Below, one piece after another: positions 14,848 to 22,746 of a DNA stretch of 64,000 nt; the first letter of the stretch is position 1; every line of letters begins with the position of its first letter. The notes below the pieces were generated by a model. That model was given only the letters and a program-made list of their open reading frames with translations. It was not told the DNA's origin and did not search any database. The DNA is from Pseudoxanthomonas sp. PXM01. Lineage in GTDB: Bacteria > Pseudomonadota > Gammaproteobacteria > Xanthomonadales > Xanthomonadaceae. The position numbers and the translations under genes were made by a program. Where the stretch lies: contig NZ_JACVAJ010000001.1 in NCBI RefSeq assembly GCF_014851815.1, positions 868,001-932,000 on the forward strand, in the 5' to 3' direction.

Positions 14848-14914
14848 GTGGGAGCGGCGTAAGTCGCGATCGCCCGCCGGCACACCCGGGATCGCGACTT
14901 ACGTCGCTCCCCCA
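14848..14914. repeat. REP pair overlapping the 3' end of the hybrid kinase gene
   Basis: GTGGGAGCGGCGTAAGTCGC (from 14848) and its inverted partner GCGACTTACGTCGCTCCC (within 14890-14914) form a close pair with an 18-bp spacer. The right arm covers the kinase stop codon (14899-14901) and its last few codons, so a mobile repeat has supplied the end of the gene or has inserted very near it. Confidence 0.7.
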
Positions 14915-17900
14915 CCGGAGACCCGCGCCGCCAGCAACCGGTCGAGCACCGACTTCAGCGCCAGCGGTCGCACCGGTTTGGCCAGCAGCGGCAGATCGGC
15001 GTCGCGGACCGCACGACGCACCGCATCGGTCTGGTCGGCGGTGAGGATCAGGCAGGGACGCGAACCGTGCGAAGCGCGCAGCCGTTCGGCCAGCACGACA
15101 CCCGTGTCGCCGTCGTCCAGGTGGTAATCGAACAACCACAGGTCCGCCGCCTGGCCACGCAACGCAGCATCCGCCGCTACACCATCGCCGGCCGTCGCGA
15201 CACGACAGCCCCACCCTTCCAGCACCTGCCGCAACGCGGACAACGCGACCGGATCATTGTCGACAGCCAGCACATGCCGACCCGCGAGTCCGGGCTTGCC
15301 GACCATCGCCGGTACCGGTGCGGGCGTCGCGACCCGCGTCAGGTCGACCGCGAAGACGGCACCGCGCCCCACTCGGCTGCGCAGCGACAACGGTGCCGCC
15401 AGCAAGGCGGCGATGCGGTCGGCGATCGACAGCCCCAATCCCAGGCCCTGCCCCGGCACATCGTCACCACGCCGGAACTCTTCGAAGATCCGCCGCTGGT
15501 CCGCTTCGGCGATGCCCGGACCGGTGTCCCACACCTCCACGCGCACCCTCGCACCGACCCGGCGCACGCCCAGCAGCACGCCGCCGCGCCCCGTGTAGCG
15601 CACGGCGTTGGCGAGAAAGTTCTGCAGGATGCGGCGCAGCAGCTGCGGATCGGTGTGCACCCAAGCGCGTGTCGGCACGATGTCGAACGACAGGCCGCGC
15701 TCATGCGCCAGTACGCGGAACTCCGATGCCAGCGGCTCAAGCACCTCCATCAGGGGAAGGTCGCGCGGCTCCGGCACCAGCCCGCCCGCCTCCAGTCGCG
15801 ACATGTCGAGCAGGCCGGTCAGCAGGTCGGTGGTGGAATCCAGCGCACCGCGCACCTGCAGCGCGGTCTCGCGCTGGTGCGTTTCCGGCAGCTGTTGCGA
15901 TAGCGCATCGGTGAACAACTGCGCCGCATGCAATGGTTGCAGCAGGTCATGGCCGATCGCGGTCAGGAAACGGCTCTTCGCATCGTTCGCGTGTTCGGCC
16001 TCGCGCTTTGCGGTTTCCAGCAACGTGGTGCGCTCGGCGACGCGCTGTTCCAGCGTTTCGTTGGCCTGCTTCAGCGCCCGCTCGGCCTGGCGCGACGCGG
16101 TCACGTCGGTGTACGTGGCCACGAAACCGCCACCCGGCATCGGATTGCCGCGGATCTCGACGATGCTGCCGTCCGGGAACACACGCTCGGTCAGGTGCGG
16201 CGTGCCGGCACGCATGAACGCCAGCCGCCGCTCCAGTGCGCGTTCGTCGTCGCCCCGCTGCGGCATGCGCTGCAGCGCCCAGCGGGTCAGGTCGGCGATC
16301 GGCCGGCCCACCTGCAGCACGTCGGGCGGGAACCCGAACATCTGCGCATAGCGCCGGTTCCAGGCCACCAGCCGTTGTTCACGGTCGATCACGCTGATGC
16401 CCTGGCTCATGTTCTGCAGCGCGGCCTCCAGCACCTGCTGGTTGAAGCGCAGGTCCTGCGACGCCTCGCCGACGATCGCGGCCACCGTTTCCAGGTCGCC
16501 GCTCTCCCGGCGCGCAGCGTCGAGCAGCAGCCGTGCGGACGCCGAGCCCAGCACGGCGGCCAGTTCGCGCTCGAGCCGTGCCTCGATCAATGCCGGTACC
16601 GGACCGCTGCGGGGCGCATCGACCAGCAGCTCCTCCACCCGCTCACGCGGCAGGAAGCGTCGCCCGGCATCCCGCAGCGTCCTGGCGTCGAAGCCGCGGC
16701 TGTCGGCGCGTCGCGGCGCCGAACCGCGCCAGCCCATGACCACGAACGTCACCGCGGTGCCGAGGAACAGGCTGACGCCGACAGCACGGCCGAGCCGGCT
16801 CCAGCCGGTCAATCCGAAGAAGCCATCGGGTGCCAGTCCGGCAATGCCGAACGGACCGTGCGCCAGCCACGCCGGCGCAACGCCGCGCGCATCCATCGTC
16901 ACCGGCAGCAACAGCAGCCAGACCCACACCGCGAAGCCGGCGACGATGCCGGCGATCACCGCCCGAGGCGGCGTCTGCGGGCGCCAGATGGCGAAACCCA
17001 GTGCGGGTGCCAGCGTGGCCAGTGCCGAGAACGACACCGCCCCCACGTCGGCCAGCGCGTCGTTGCCTGCGACCAGCCGGCTGTACGCCCACGCCAGCAA
17101 CATCACCGCGACGATGCCGACGCGGCGTTGCATCAGCACGGCGCCACGCAGGTCGCCACCGCGGCCTCGCAGCCAGCCGCCGCGCAGCAGGCCAGGCGCC
17201 AGCCAGTGGTTGCCGATCATCAGGCTCAGTGTCAGCGTGCTGACCACCACCATGCCGGTGGCCGCGCTCAGGCCGCCGAGGAAGGCCAGCAACGCCAGCC
17301 CCTGGTGGCCTTGCGACAGCGGCAGCGCCAGCACGTAGAGATCGGACGGCACGGCATCGCCGAACATCGCACCGCCGGCACGCGCCAGCGGCAGCAGCGG
17401 CGCAGCCATCAGCACCATGTACAACGGGAACAGCCAGCGCGCGGTGCGTACATGGCGTTCGTCGCGGCATTCGACGACGCCCACGTGCACCTGATGCGGC
17501 AGCGTGAACATCGCCAGCACACCCAGCGCGACCAGCGGCAGGAAACCGTAGGTCGTGGACGCCGGCGCCGACACCGCAGGCACCGACGGCAGGTCCGGCA
17601 GTCCGAACCAGACGAACAGGCCCAATGCCAGCATCGCCGCCAGCTTGAACAGCGACTCGAACGCCATCGCCAGGATCAGCCCGCGGTTGTGTTCCACCGC
17701 ACTGGCGCGCCGCGTGCCGAACAGCATGGCGAACACCGCCATCGCCAGCGCCACGTACAGCGCGCTGTCCTGCCAGGCCGGCAGCGCTTCGTTGCCAGGC
17801 GATCGCGTCAGCAGCGCGAAGCTCATCGCCACCGCCTTCAGCTGCAGCGCGATGTAGGGAATCAGACCGAGTGCGGCGACCAGCGTCACCGCTGCGGCCA

Positions 17901-18240
17901 GCCAGCCGTCCTTGCCCAGCCGCGTGGCGATCAGATCGGCCAACGAGGTGGCGTTCGACTCGCGCGCCATCCGCACCAGCCGGACCAGCAGGAACGCGCC
18001 GAACACGTACAGCAGGATGGTGCCGACGAAGGTCGGCGGCAGCGGCCAGCCGTAGCGTGCGGCCTGGGTCACCGTGCCGAAGAAGGTCCACGAGGTGCAG
18101 TACACCGCCAGCGACAGCGCGTAGATGTACGGCCATTGCACCGCCAGCACGCGCGGGCGGCGCTCGGCGTAGAGCGCGGATCCGAACAGCACGCCCAGCC
18201 AGAGCAGGGCCGCCAGTACTACTACACCGATGCTCAGCAT
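14899..18240 (-). CDS. Symporter-fused hybrid sensor histidine kinase, CrbS/MxtR type
   Basis: 1113 residues. Residues 1 to about 520 are a sodium:solute symporter (SSSF) domain with about 13 membrane helices. A PAS domain follows (SQGISVIDREQRLVAWNRRY, VPDGS-type strand), then a coiled stretch, HisKA with phospho-acceptor H near 763 (GHDLLQPLHAAQLF), HATPase_c (NFLANAVRYTGRGGVLLG, DTGPGIAEADQRRIFEEF, GLGLGLSIADRI), and a C-terminal REC with acceptor D near 1038 (DLWLFDYHL). This SSS-PAS-HK-REC layout defines CrbS (Vibrio) and MxtR (Pseudomonas), which signal to CrbR/ErdR and control acetate use. The likely partner is the regulator at 13149. Whether the symporter moves substrate or only senses it is unknown. 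Confidence 0.9.
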   Translation of the reverse strand: MLSIGVVVLAALLWLGVLFGSALYAERRPRVLAVQWPYIYALSLAVYCTSWTFFGTVTQAARYGWPLPPTFVGTILLYVFGAFLLVRLVRMARESNATSLADLIATRLGKDGWLAAAVTLVAALGLIPYIALQLKAVAMSFALLTRSPGNEALPAWQDSALYVALAMAVFAMLFGTRRASAVEHNRGLILAMAFESLFKLAAMLALGLFVWFGLPDLPSVPAVSAPASTTYGFLPLVALGVLAMFTLPHQVHVGVVECRDERHVRTARWLFPLYMVLMAAPLLPLARAGGAMFGDAVPSDLYVLALPLSQGHQGLALLAFLGGLSAATGMVVVSTLTLSLMIGNHWLAPGLLRGGWLRGRGGDLRGAVLMQRRVGIVAVMLLAWAYSRLVAGNDALADVGAVSFSALATLAPALGFAIWRPQTPPRAVIAGIVAGFAVWVWLLLLPVTMDARGVAPAWLAHGPFGIAGLAPDGFFGLTGWSRLGRAVGVSLFLGTAVTFVVMGWRGSAPRRADSRGFDARTLRDAGRRFLPRERVEELLVDAPRSGPVPALIEARLERELAAVLGSASARLLLDAARRESGDLETVAAIVGEASQDLRFNQQVLEAALQNMSQGISVIDREQRLVAWNRRYAQMFGFPPDVLQVGRPIADLTRWALQRMPQRGDDERALERRLAFMRAGTPHLTERVFPDGSIVEIRGNPMPGGGFVATYTDVTASRQAERALKQANETLEQRVAERTTLLETAKREAEHANDAKSRFLTAIGHDLLQPLHAAQLFTDALSQQLPETHQRETALQVRGALDSTTDLLTGLLDMSRLEAGGLVPEPRDLPLMEVLEPLASEFRVLAHERGLSFDIVPTRAWVHTDPQLLRRILQNFLANAVRYTGRGGVLLGVRRVGARVRVEVWDTGPGIAEADQRRIFEEFRRGDDVPGQGLGLGLSIADRIAALLAAPLSLRSRVGRGAVFAVDLTRVATPAPVPAMVGKPGLAGRHVLAVDNDPVALSALRQVLEGWGCRVATAGDGVAADAALRGQAADLWLFDYHLDDGDTGVVLAERLRASHGSRPCLILTADQTDAVRRAVRDADLPLLAKPVRPLALKSVLDRLLAARVSGGGAT

Positions 18241-18351
18241 GCCGCCTCGAACGCTCCCTTACGCCCCCTCCCGATACTACCGCGACGCCGGCCGATCCCC
18301 ACGCCGCGCGCATGGCCTGGCCGTTGCGCTGCGGGCGGGCCGTTGACCCTC

Positions 18352-18400
18352 ATGACGGACGCCGCGCCACCCCGTCCCGGGGGTGGCGGCGCTCCGTCAT
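18352..18400. other. Strong near-palindromic hairpin upstream of a small secreted-protein gene
   Basis: ATGACGGA at 18352 pairs with TCCGTCAT at 18393-18400, and inside it GCCGC/CCACCCC pairs with GGGGTGGC/GGCG with small bulges, giving a stem near 20 bp. It lies in the 208-bp space between the divergent kinase start (18240) and the small gene at 18449, about 50 bp upstream of the latter. It could be a leader attenuator, an operator or a dispersed repeat. Confidence 0.45.
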
Positions 18401-18448
18401 CGCCGGGCCACAGGGGGTGCCCACACAAGGTCGAACAAGGAGATTGCC

Positions 18449-18790
18449 ATGCGTACCCGAACGTTCCTGCGCGCCACCGCGCTTGCCTTCGCAATGCTTA
18501 CCGCGTCCTCGCCCGCCTGGGCCACGCGCACCAGTACCGCCCTTGCGATCTGCGTCTCCCGCGGCGCGGACTGCAGCATCGCCAACAAGGGCAACGACTA
18601 CGAGATCTGCGTCAACAACACCGACGGCAAACAGTGCGTCAGCTGCCCCAATCTGACCCAGGACAAGCAGGAGTGCTCCGTCGCCCGGACCGGCAAGGAC
18701 ACGCCGCCGCCGACCACCGGCGTGGCCGGCCTGCTCACCGAGGAGTACGTGAAGGCGCCGCGCAAACCCGAGCGTCCGCGCAAACCCTGA
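18449..18790 (+). CDS. Small secreted cysteine-containing protein of unknown function
   Basis: 113 residues. The start at 18449 has AAGGAGA six bases upstream. A clear signal peptide (FLRATALAFAMLTASSPAWA) ends at AWA. The mature part holds six cysteines in ICVSRGADCSI, YEICVNNTDGKQCVSCPNL and DKQECSVA, then a proline/lysine-rich end (KAPRKPERPRKP). The even number of cysteines suggests disulfides in the periplasm or outside. I do not recognise a family. It is divergent from the kinase gene and convergent with the TonB-dependent receptor gene, 60 bp away. Confidence 0.7.
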   Translation: MRTRTFLRATALAFAMLTASSPAWATRTSTALAICVSRGADCSIANKGNDYEICVNNTDGKQCVSCPNLTQDKQECSVARTGKDTPPPTTGVAGLLTEEYVKAPRKPERPRKP

Positions 18791-18853
18791 CGCCCGGAAA
18801 CGCCGACGCGGCGGTGCGCATGCACCACCGCGTCGTCGGTTGCGACGCTCGAC

Positions 18854-21073
18854 TCAGAAGTCGTAGCGCGCGGTCAGGCTGTACTGGCGCGGCGGACCGT
18901 AGAAGCCGGTCAGCACGCCGTAGGCGGCGATGTTGTAGCCGGTGGTGCGGTATTCCTCGTCGGCCAGGTTGGTGCCCTGCAGCGACAGGCTCCACGCGTC
19001 GTTGACCTTCCAGATCACGCCGGCGTTGATCAGGCCATACCCTTCCTGCTTGATCACCGGGCTCAGGTCGGTGGTCGGCCACACTTCGGACTGGTAGGCG
19101 TAGCCCACACGCGCCGACAGGTTGCCGCCGTTGGCCAGGTCGGTGCGGTATTCCACGTTCAGCGCCCCGGAGAACTCTGGCGCATTGGTGAAGTACTGCG
19201 TGTCGGCGATGTTGACGCCGCTGCTGATGAACTCGTCGTACTTCGCATCCAGCCACGCCAGGTTGCCGCTGATCAGCCAGTTGGCGGTCGGCAGGAACTG
19301 GTACTCCACCTCCACGCCGTTGACCGTGCCCTTGCCGGCGTTGGTGAAGTCGCCGAAGAAGCTCTGCGAACCGTTCGGTAGCGTGTACGAGGTGAACACC
19401 GACAGCTGGATGTCCTCGTACTTGTTGTGGAACGCGGACAGGTTCAGGAACATCCGCTGGTCGAGGAACGACATCTTGCTGCCGATCTCGAAGCTGTCGA
19501 CCTGCTCGTCGTCGAAGGGCTCGCCCGAGCGCGGCACCGCCGTCGTGTTGGCGCGGATGTTGTAGCCACCGGACTTGAAGCCACGCGACGCCAGACCGTA
19601 CACCATGATGTCGGGGGTGATCTGGTAGTCCAGCGAGACCTTCGGCGAGACGTTCTTGAAGTTGACGGTCTTGTCGAAGTTCGCCGCCGCACCCCAGGAC
19701 GTTTCGTACTGGTTGCTGGTGTAGAAGCGGTTCAGCGCCACCGCGTGCTTGTCTTCGTCCGTATAGCGCGCGCCGACATCGAGCTTCAGGCGGTCGGTCA
19801 GGTCGAAGGTCCAGTCCGCATACAGCGCGATGCTCTTGGTGTTGACCACGCCCTGCGTGTCGCCGAACAGCGGATTGGTCAGGCTGGTGGCCAGCGCCGG
19901 GTTCCAGAAGTAGTTCAGCACCTGGCCGCCGGCGTCGCCGTTGAACCAGTACAGGCCCATCACGCCGCGGGCGCGACCGCCGCCGTCGTAATTGACCTGG
20001 AATTCCTGGCTGACCTGGCTGTCGCTGTAGAACGCGCGCACGTCGACCAGCGGCGAAGGAATCGTGTCGAAGTCGATGTTGGTCTCGGTGTCGGACTCGC
20101 GCTTGGCGGCCACGTACTTGAGCGCCCAGTTCTCGCTCGGCCGCCAGTTGGCGGTGATCGAGGCACCCTTCATCTCGGTGTCGTTGATGTTCTTCATGCC
20201 GCTGCGGATGTCGTAGCGGTCGTCGGTGGGCGGATACGCCGGCGCCAGCGGGTTCGGGGCGAGCATCTTCGCGCCGCGCACGCCGGACTGGTCGTCCATG
20301 TAGTCGAACGCGACCTGCACATCGAAATCGTCCTGCGAGTACGCACCCAGCTGCATGCGCACCGCGTTGATTTCCTTGTCGCTGACTTCCTGGCCGGTAT
20401 AGGTGTTGGTGCCGAAGCCGTCGCGGTTCATGCTGGCCACCGACACGCGGCCGCGCAGGCCGCTGTCCTTGCCGCCGATCTCGCCGCCCAGCGCGGCCTT
20501 CACGTCCAGCTGGTTGTAGTTGCCCACGGTGACCGAGGCGAAACCCGTGGTTTCCTGCGGCAGGCCACGCGAGATGTACTTGATCGCGCCGCCGATGGTG
20601 TTCTTGCCGTACAGCGTGCCCTGCGGGCCGCGCAGCACTTCGATGCGCTCCACGTCGAACACGTCCAGGAGCGCGCCCTGCGGACGGGCGATGTAGACGT
20701 CGTCCAGGTAGATGCCCACGCCCGGATCCACGCCCCACAGCGGATCGGCCTGGCCGACGCCGCGGATGTAGGCGGTCACGGTGCTGGTGGAGCCGCGCGC
20801 GGCGTAGATGGTCAGGTTGGGCACCTGCGCATCGAGGTCGCCGATATCCTCGATGGCCAGCTTGTCCAGCGTTTCCGCGGTGAAGGCGGTGACCGCCACG
20901 GGCACGTCCTGCAGGGTTTCCTCGCGCTTGCGTGCGGTCACCTTGACCGAATCGAGCGTGGTGGCGTTGGTGGCTGGCGACGCGGTGGCCGGCGCGGCGT
21001 CCTGCGCCCACGCCAGCGGCATGGACGACAACAGGACACAGCCGATGGCCAGGCTCAGGTGCTTGCGCTTCAT
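18854..21073 (-). CDS. TonB-dependent outer-membrane receptor
   Basis: 739 residues from ATG at 21073, preceded by GGAGGGGAG. Signal peptide ends about residue 23 (MPLAWA). A plug domain follows with VKVTARKREETLQDVPVAVT, IYARGSTSTVTAYIRGVG-like motif, and IEVLRGPQGTLYGKNTIGG. The C-terminal barrel ends in the aromatic signature QYSLTARYDF. This is the iron-siderophore-like receptor class widely expanded in Xanthomonadaceae, where many members import carbohydrates, aromatics or other carbon sources. It is divergent from the GntP permease with a shared operator-bearing promoter region, so a substrate linked to 3-hydroxybutyrate or its oligomers is plausible (inference only). Confidence 0.92.
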   Translation of the reverse strand: MKRKHLSLAIGCVLLSSMPLAWAQDAAPATASPATNATTLDSVKVTARKREETLQDVPVAVTAFTAETLDKLAIEDIGDLDAQVPNLTIYAARGSTSTVTAYIRGVGQADPLWGVDPGVGIYLDDVYIARPQGALLDVFDVERIEVLRGPQGTLYGKNTIGGAIKYISRGLPQETTGFASVTVGNYNQLDVKAALGGEIGGKDSGLRGRVSVASMNRDGFGTNTYTGQEVSDKEINAVRMQLGAYSQDDFDVQVAFDYMDDQSGVRGAKMLAPNPLAPAYPPTDDRYDIRSGMKNINDTEMKGASITANWRPSENWALKYVAAKRESDTETNIDFDTIPSPLVDVRAFYSDSQVSQEFQVNYDGGGRARGVMGLYWFNGDAGGQVLNYFWNPALATSLTNPLFGDTQGVVNTKSIALYADWTFDLTDRLKLDVGARYTDEDKHAVALNRFYTSNQYETSWGAAANFDKTVNFKNVSPKVSLDYQITPDIMVYGLASRGFKSGGYNIRANTTAVPRSGEPFDDEQVDSFEIGSKMSFLDQRMFLNLSAFHNKYEDIQLSVFTSYTLPNGSQSFFGDFTNAGKGTVNGVEVEYQFLPTANWLISGNLAWLDAKYDEFISSGVNIADTQYFTNAPEFSGALNVEYRTDLANGGNLSARVGYAYQSEVWPTTDLSPVIKQEGYGLINAGVIWKVNDAWSLSLQGTNLADEEYRTTGYNIAAYGVLTGFYGPPRQYSLTARYDF

Positions 21074-21132
21074 GGGTCTCCCCTCCTCCCGGGTATGACA
21101 TGGCGGCGGACGGATGCCGCCGATTGAAGCGA

Positions 21133-21207
21133 ACACTAGGGGGCGGGCGGCGCGGGCGGCATCGTACCTTCGTACAGTGGGCCGGCCGGCGTGGCGCTGC
21201 GGATACT
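21133..21207. promoter_or_regulatory. Divergent promoter region with GTAC-N4-GTAC operator (TonB receptor / GntP permease)
   Basis: GTAC CTTC GTAC occupies 21164-21175, preceded by ATC exactly as at 12301-12315. GATACT (21202-21207) lies 26 bp to its right for the permease, and TAGTGT (21138-21133, minus strand) lies 25 bp to its left for the receptor. The geometry matches the region at 12274-12345. Confidence 0.5.
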
Positions 21208-21244
21208 CGCCGCACTTGCAATCGGCGGTGGCCGAGGAGTGGTG

Positions 21245-22648
21245 ATGTCGTTCCTGATCGTGCTGGCCGCGCTGTGCTTCCTGATGTTCGTGGCCTACCG
21301 CGGCTACAGCGTCATCCTGTTCGCGCCCATCGCGGCGCTGGGCGCGGTGCTACTGACCGATCCCTCGCTGGTGGCGCCGATGTTCACCGGCCTGTTCATG
21401 GACAAGATGGTCGGCTTCCTGAAGCTGTATTTCCCGGTGTTCCTGCTGGGCGCGGTGTTCGGCAAGCTGATCGAGATCTCCGGCTTCTCGAAGGCCATCG
21501 TCGCCGGCACCATCAAAGTGGTCGGTGCGCAGCGCGCGATGCTGTCCATCGTGCTGGTGTGCGCACTGCTGACCTATGGCGGCGTGTCGCTGTTCGTGGT
21601 CGTGTTCGCGGTGTACCCGTTCGCGGCCGAGCTGTTCCGCCAGAGCAACATCCCCAAGCGGCTGGTGCCCGGCACGATCGCGCTGGGCGCCTTCACCTTC
21701 ACCATGGACGCGCTGCCGGGCACGCCGCAGATCCAGAACATCATTCCGAGTTCGTTCTTCGGCACCAACGGCTGGGCCGCGCCGGTGCTGGGCACGCTCG
21801 GCGGCGTGTTCATCCTGATCGTGGGCATGAGCTACCTGGAGTGGCGCCGCCGCGTCGCCGCGCGCAACGGCGAGGGCTATGCCGGCAGCGACGAACTGCG
21901 CAACGAACCCGAACCCTTCAAGGGCGACAGGCTCGCGCACCCGCTGGTGGCGATCCTGCCGCTGCTGCTGGTCGGCGTGGCCAATTTCCTGTTCACCCGC
22001 TGGATTCCCGGCTTCTACGGCGAGAGCCAGTCGTTCGTGCCGGCGGTCATCGGCAATCCCGCGCCCGTCGTGCAGGACGTCTCCAAGGTCGCCGCCATCT
22101 GGGCCGTGCAGGGCGCGCTGCTGGTCGGCATCGCCTCGGTCATCGTGTTCGCGTGGAAGCCGGTGTTCGCCAGCTTCGCCGAGGGCACGAAGAGCGCCAT
22201 TGGCGGCGCGCTGCTGGCGTCGATGAACACCGCCTCGGAGTACGGCTTCGGCGCGGTGATCGCCGCCCTGCCCGGCTTCCTCATCGTCGCGAATGCGTTG
22301 CAGGCCATTCCGAATCCGCTGGTCAACGAAGCGATCTCGGTCACCGCCCTGGCCGGCATCACCGGCTCGGCCTCCGGCGGCATGAGCATCGCGCTGGCGG
22401 CGATGGCCGACAGCTTCATCGCCAGTGCGAACGCCGCCGGCATCCCGATGGACGTGCTGCACAGGGTGGCCTCGATGGCGTCCGGCGGCATGGATACCCT
22501 GCCCCATAACGGGGCGGTCATCACGCTGCTGGCGGTGACCGGCCTCAGCCACCGGCAGTCCTACAAGGACATTTTCGCCATCACGCTGATCAAGACGGCC
22601 GCCGTCTTCGTCGTGATTGGCGTGTTCTACGCCACAGGTTGGGTCTGA
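21245..22648 (+). CDS. GntP-family permease, possibly for D-3-hydroxybutyrate
   Basis: 467 residues from ATG at 21245, which has GAGGAG about five bases upstream; an in-frame upstream start would add a non-hydrophobic arginine-rich lead. About 12-14 membrane helices are visible. Family motifs include LLTYGGVSLFVVVFAVYPFA, the loop TMDALPGTPQIQNIIPSSFF, and TGSASGGMSIALAAM near the C-terminus. GntP permeases are H+-coupled carriers for gluconate and related hydroxy acids; a branch next to 3HB dehydrogenase genes is annotated as 3-hydroxybutyrate permease. The regulatory site shared with the bdh operon supports that substrate here, but the sequence alone does not prove it. Confidence 0.85.
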   Translation: MSFLIVLAALCFLMFVAYRGYSVILFAPIAALGAVLLTDPSLVAPMFTGLFMDKMVGFLKLYFPVFLLGAVFGKLIEISGFSKAIVAGTIKVVGAQRAMLSIVLVCALLTYGGVSLFVVVFAVYPFAAELFRQSNIPKRLVPGTIALGAFTFTMDALPGTPQIQNIIPSSFFGTNGWAAPVLGTLGGVFILIVGMSYLEWRRRVAARNGEGYAGSDELRNEPEPFKGDRLAHPLVAILPLLLVGVANFLFTRWIPGFYGESQSFVPAVIGNPAPVVQDVSKVAAIWAVQGALLVGIASVIVFAWKPVFASFAEGTKSAIGGALLASMNTASEYGFGAVIAALPGFLIVANALQAIPNPLVNEAISVTALAGITGSASGGMSIALAAMADSFIASANAAGIPMDVLHRVASMASGGMDTLPHNGAVITLLAVTGLSHRQSYKDIFAITLIKTAAVFVVIGVFYATGWV

Positions 22649-22746
22649 CGCGCCGCATGGCGTGACCGGCCTGTGCGCGCGGTCCCAAACGGGGCACCGC
22701 GCTTGCACAATACTTCCCGCATTCCGGGGAAGTCAGGGAAATCCGC

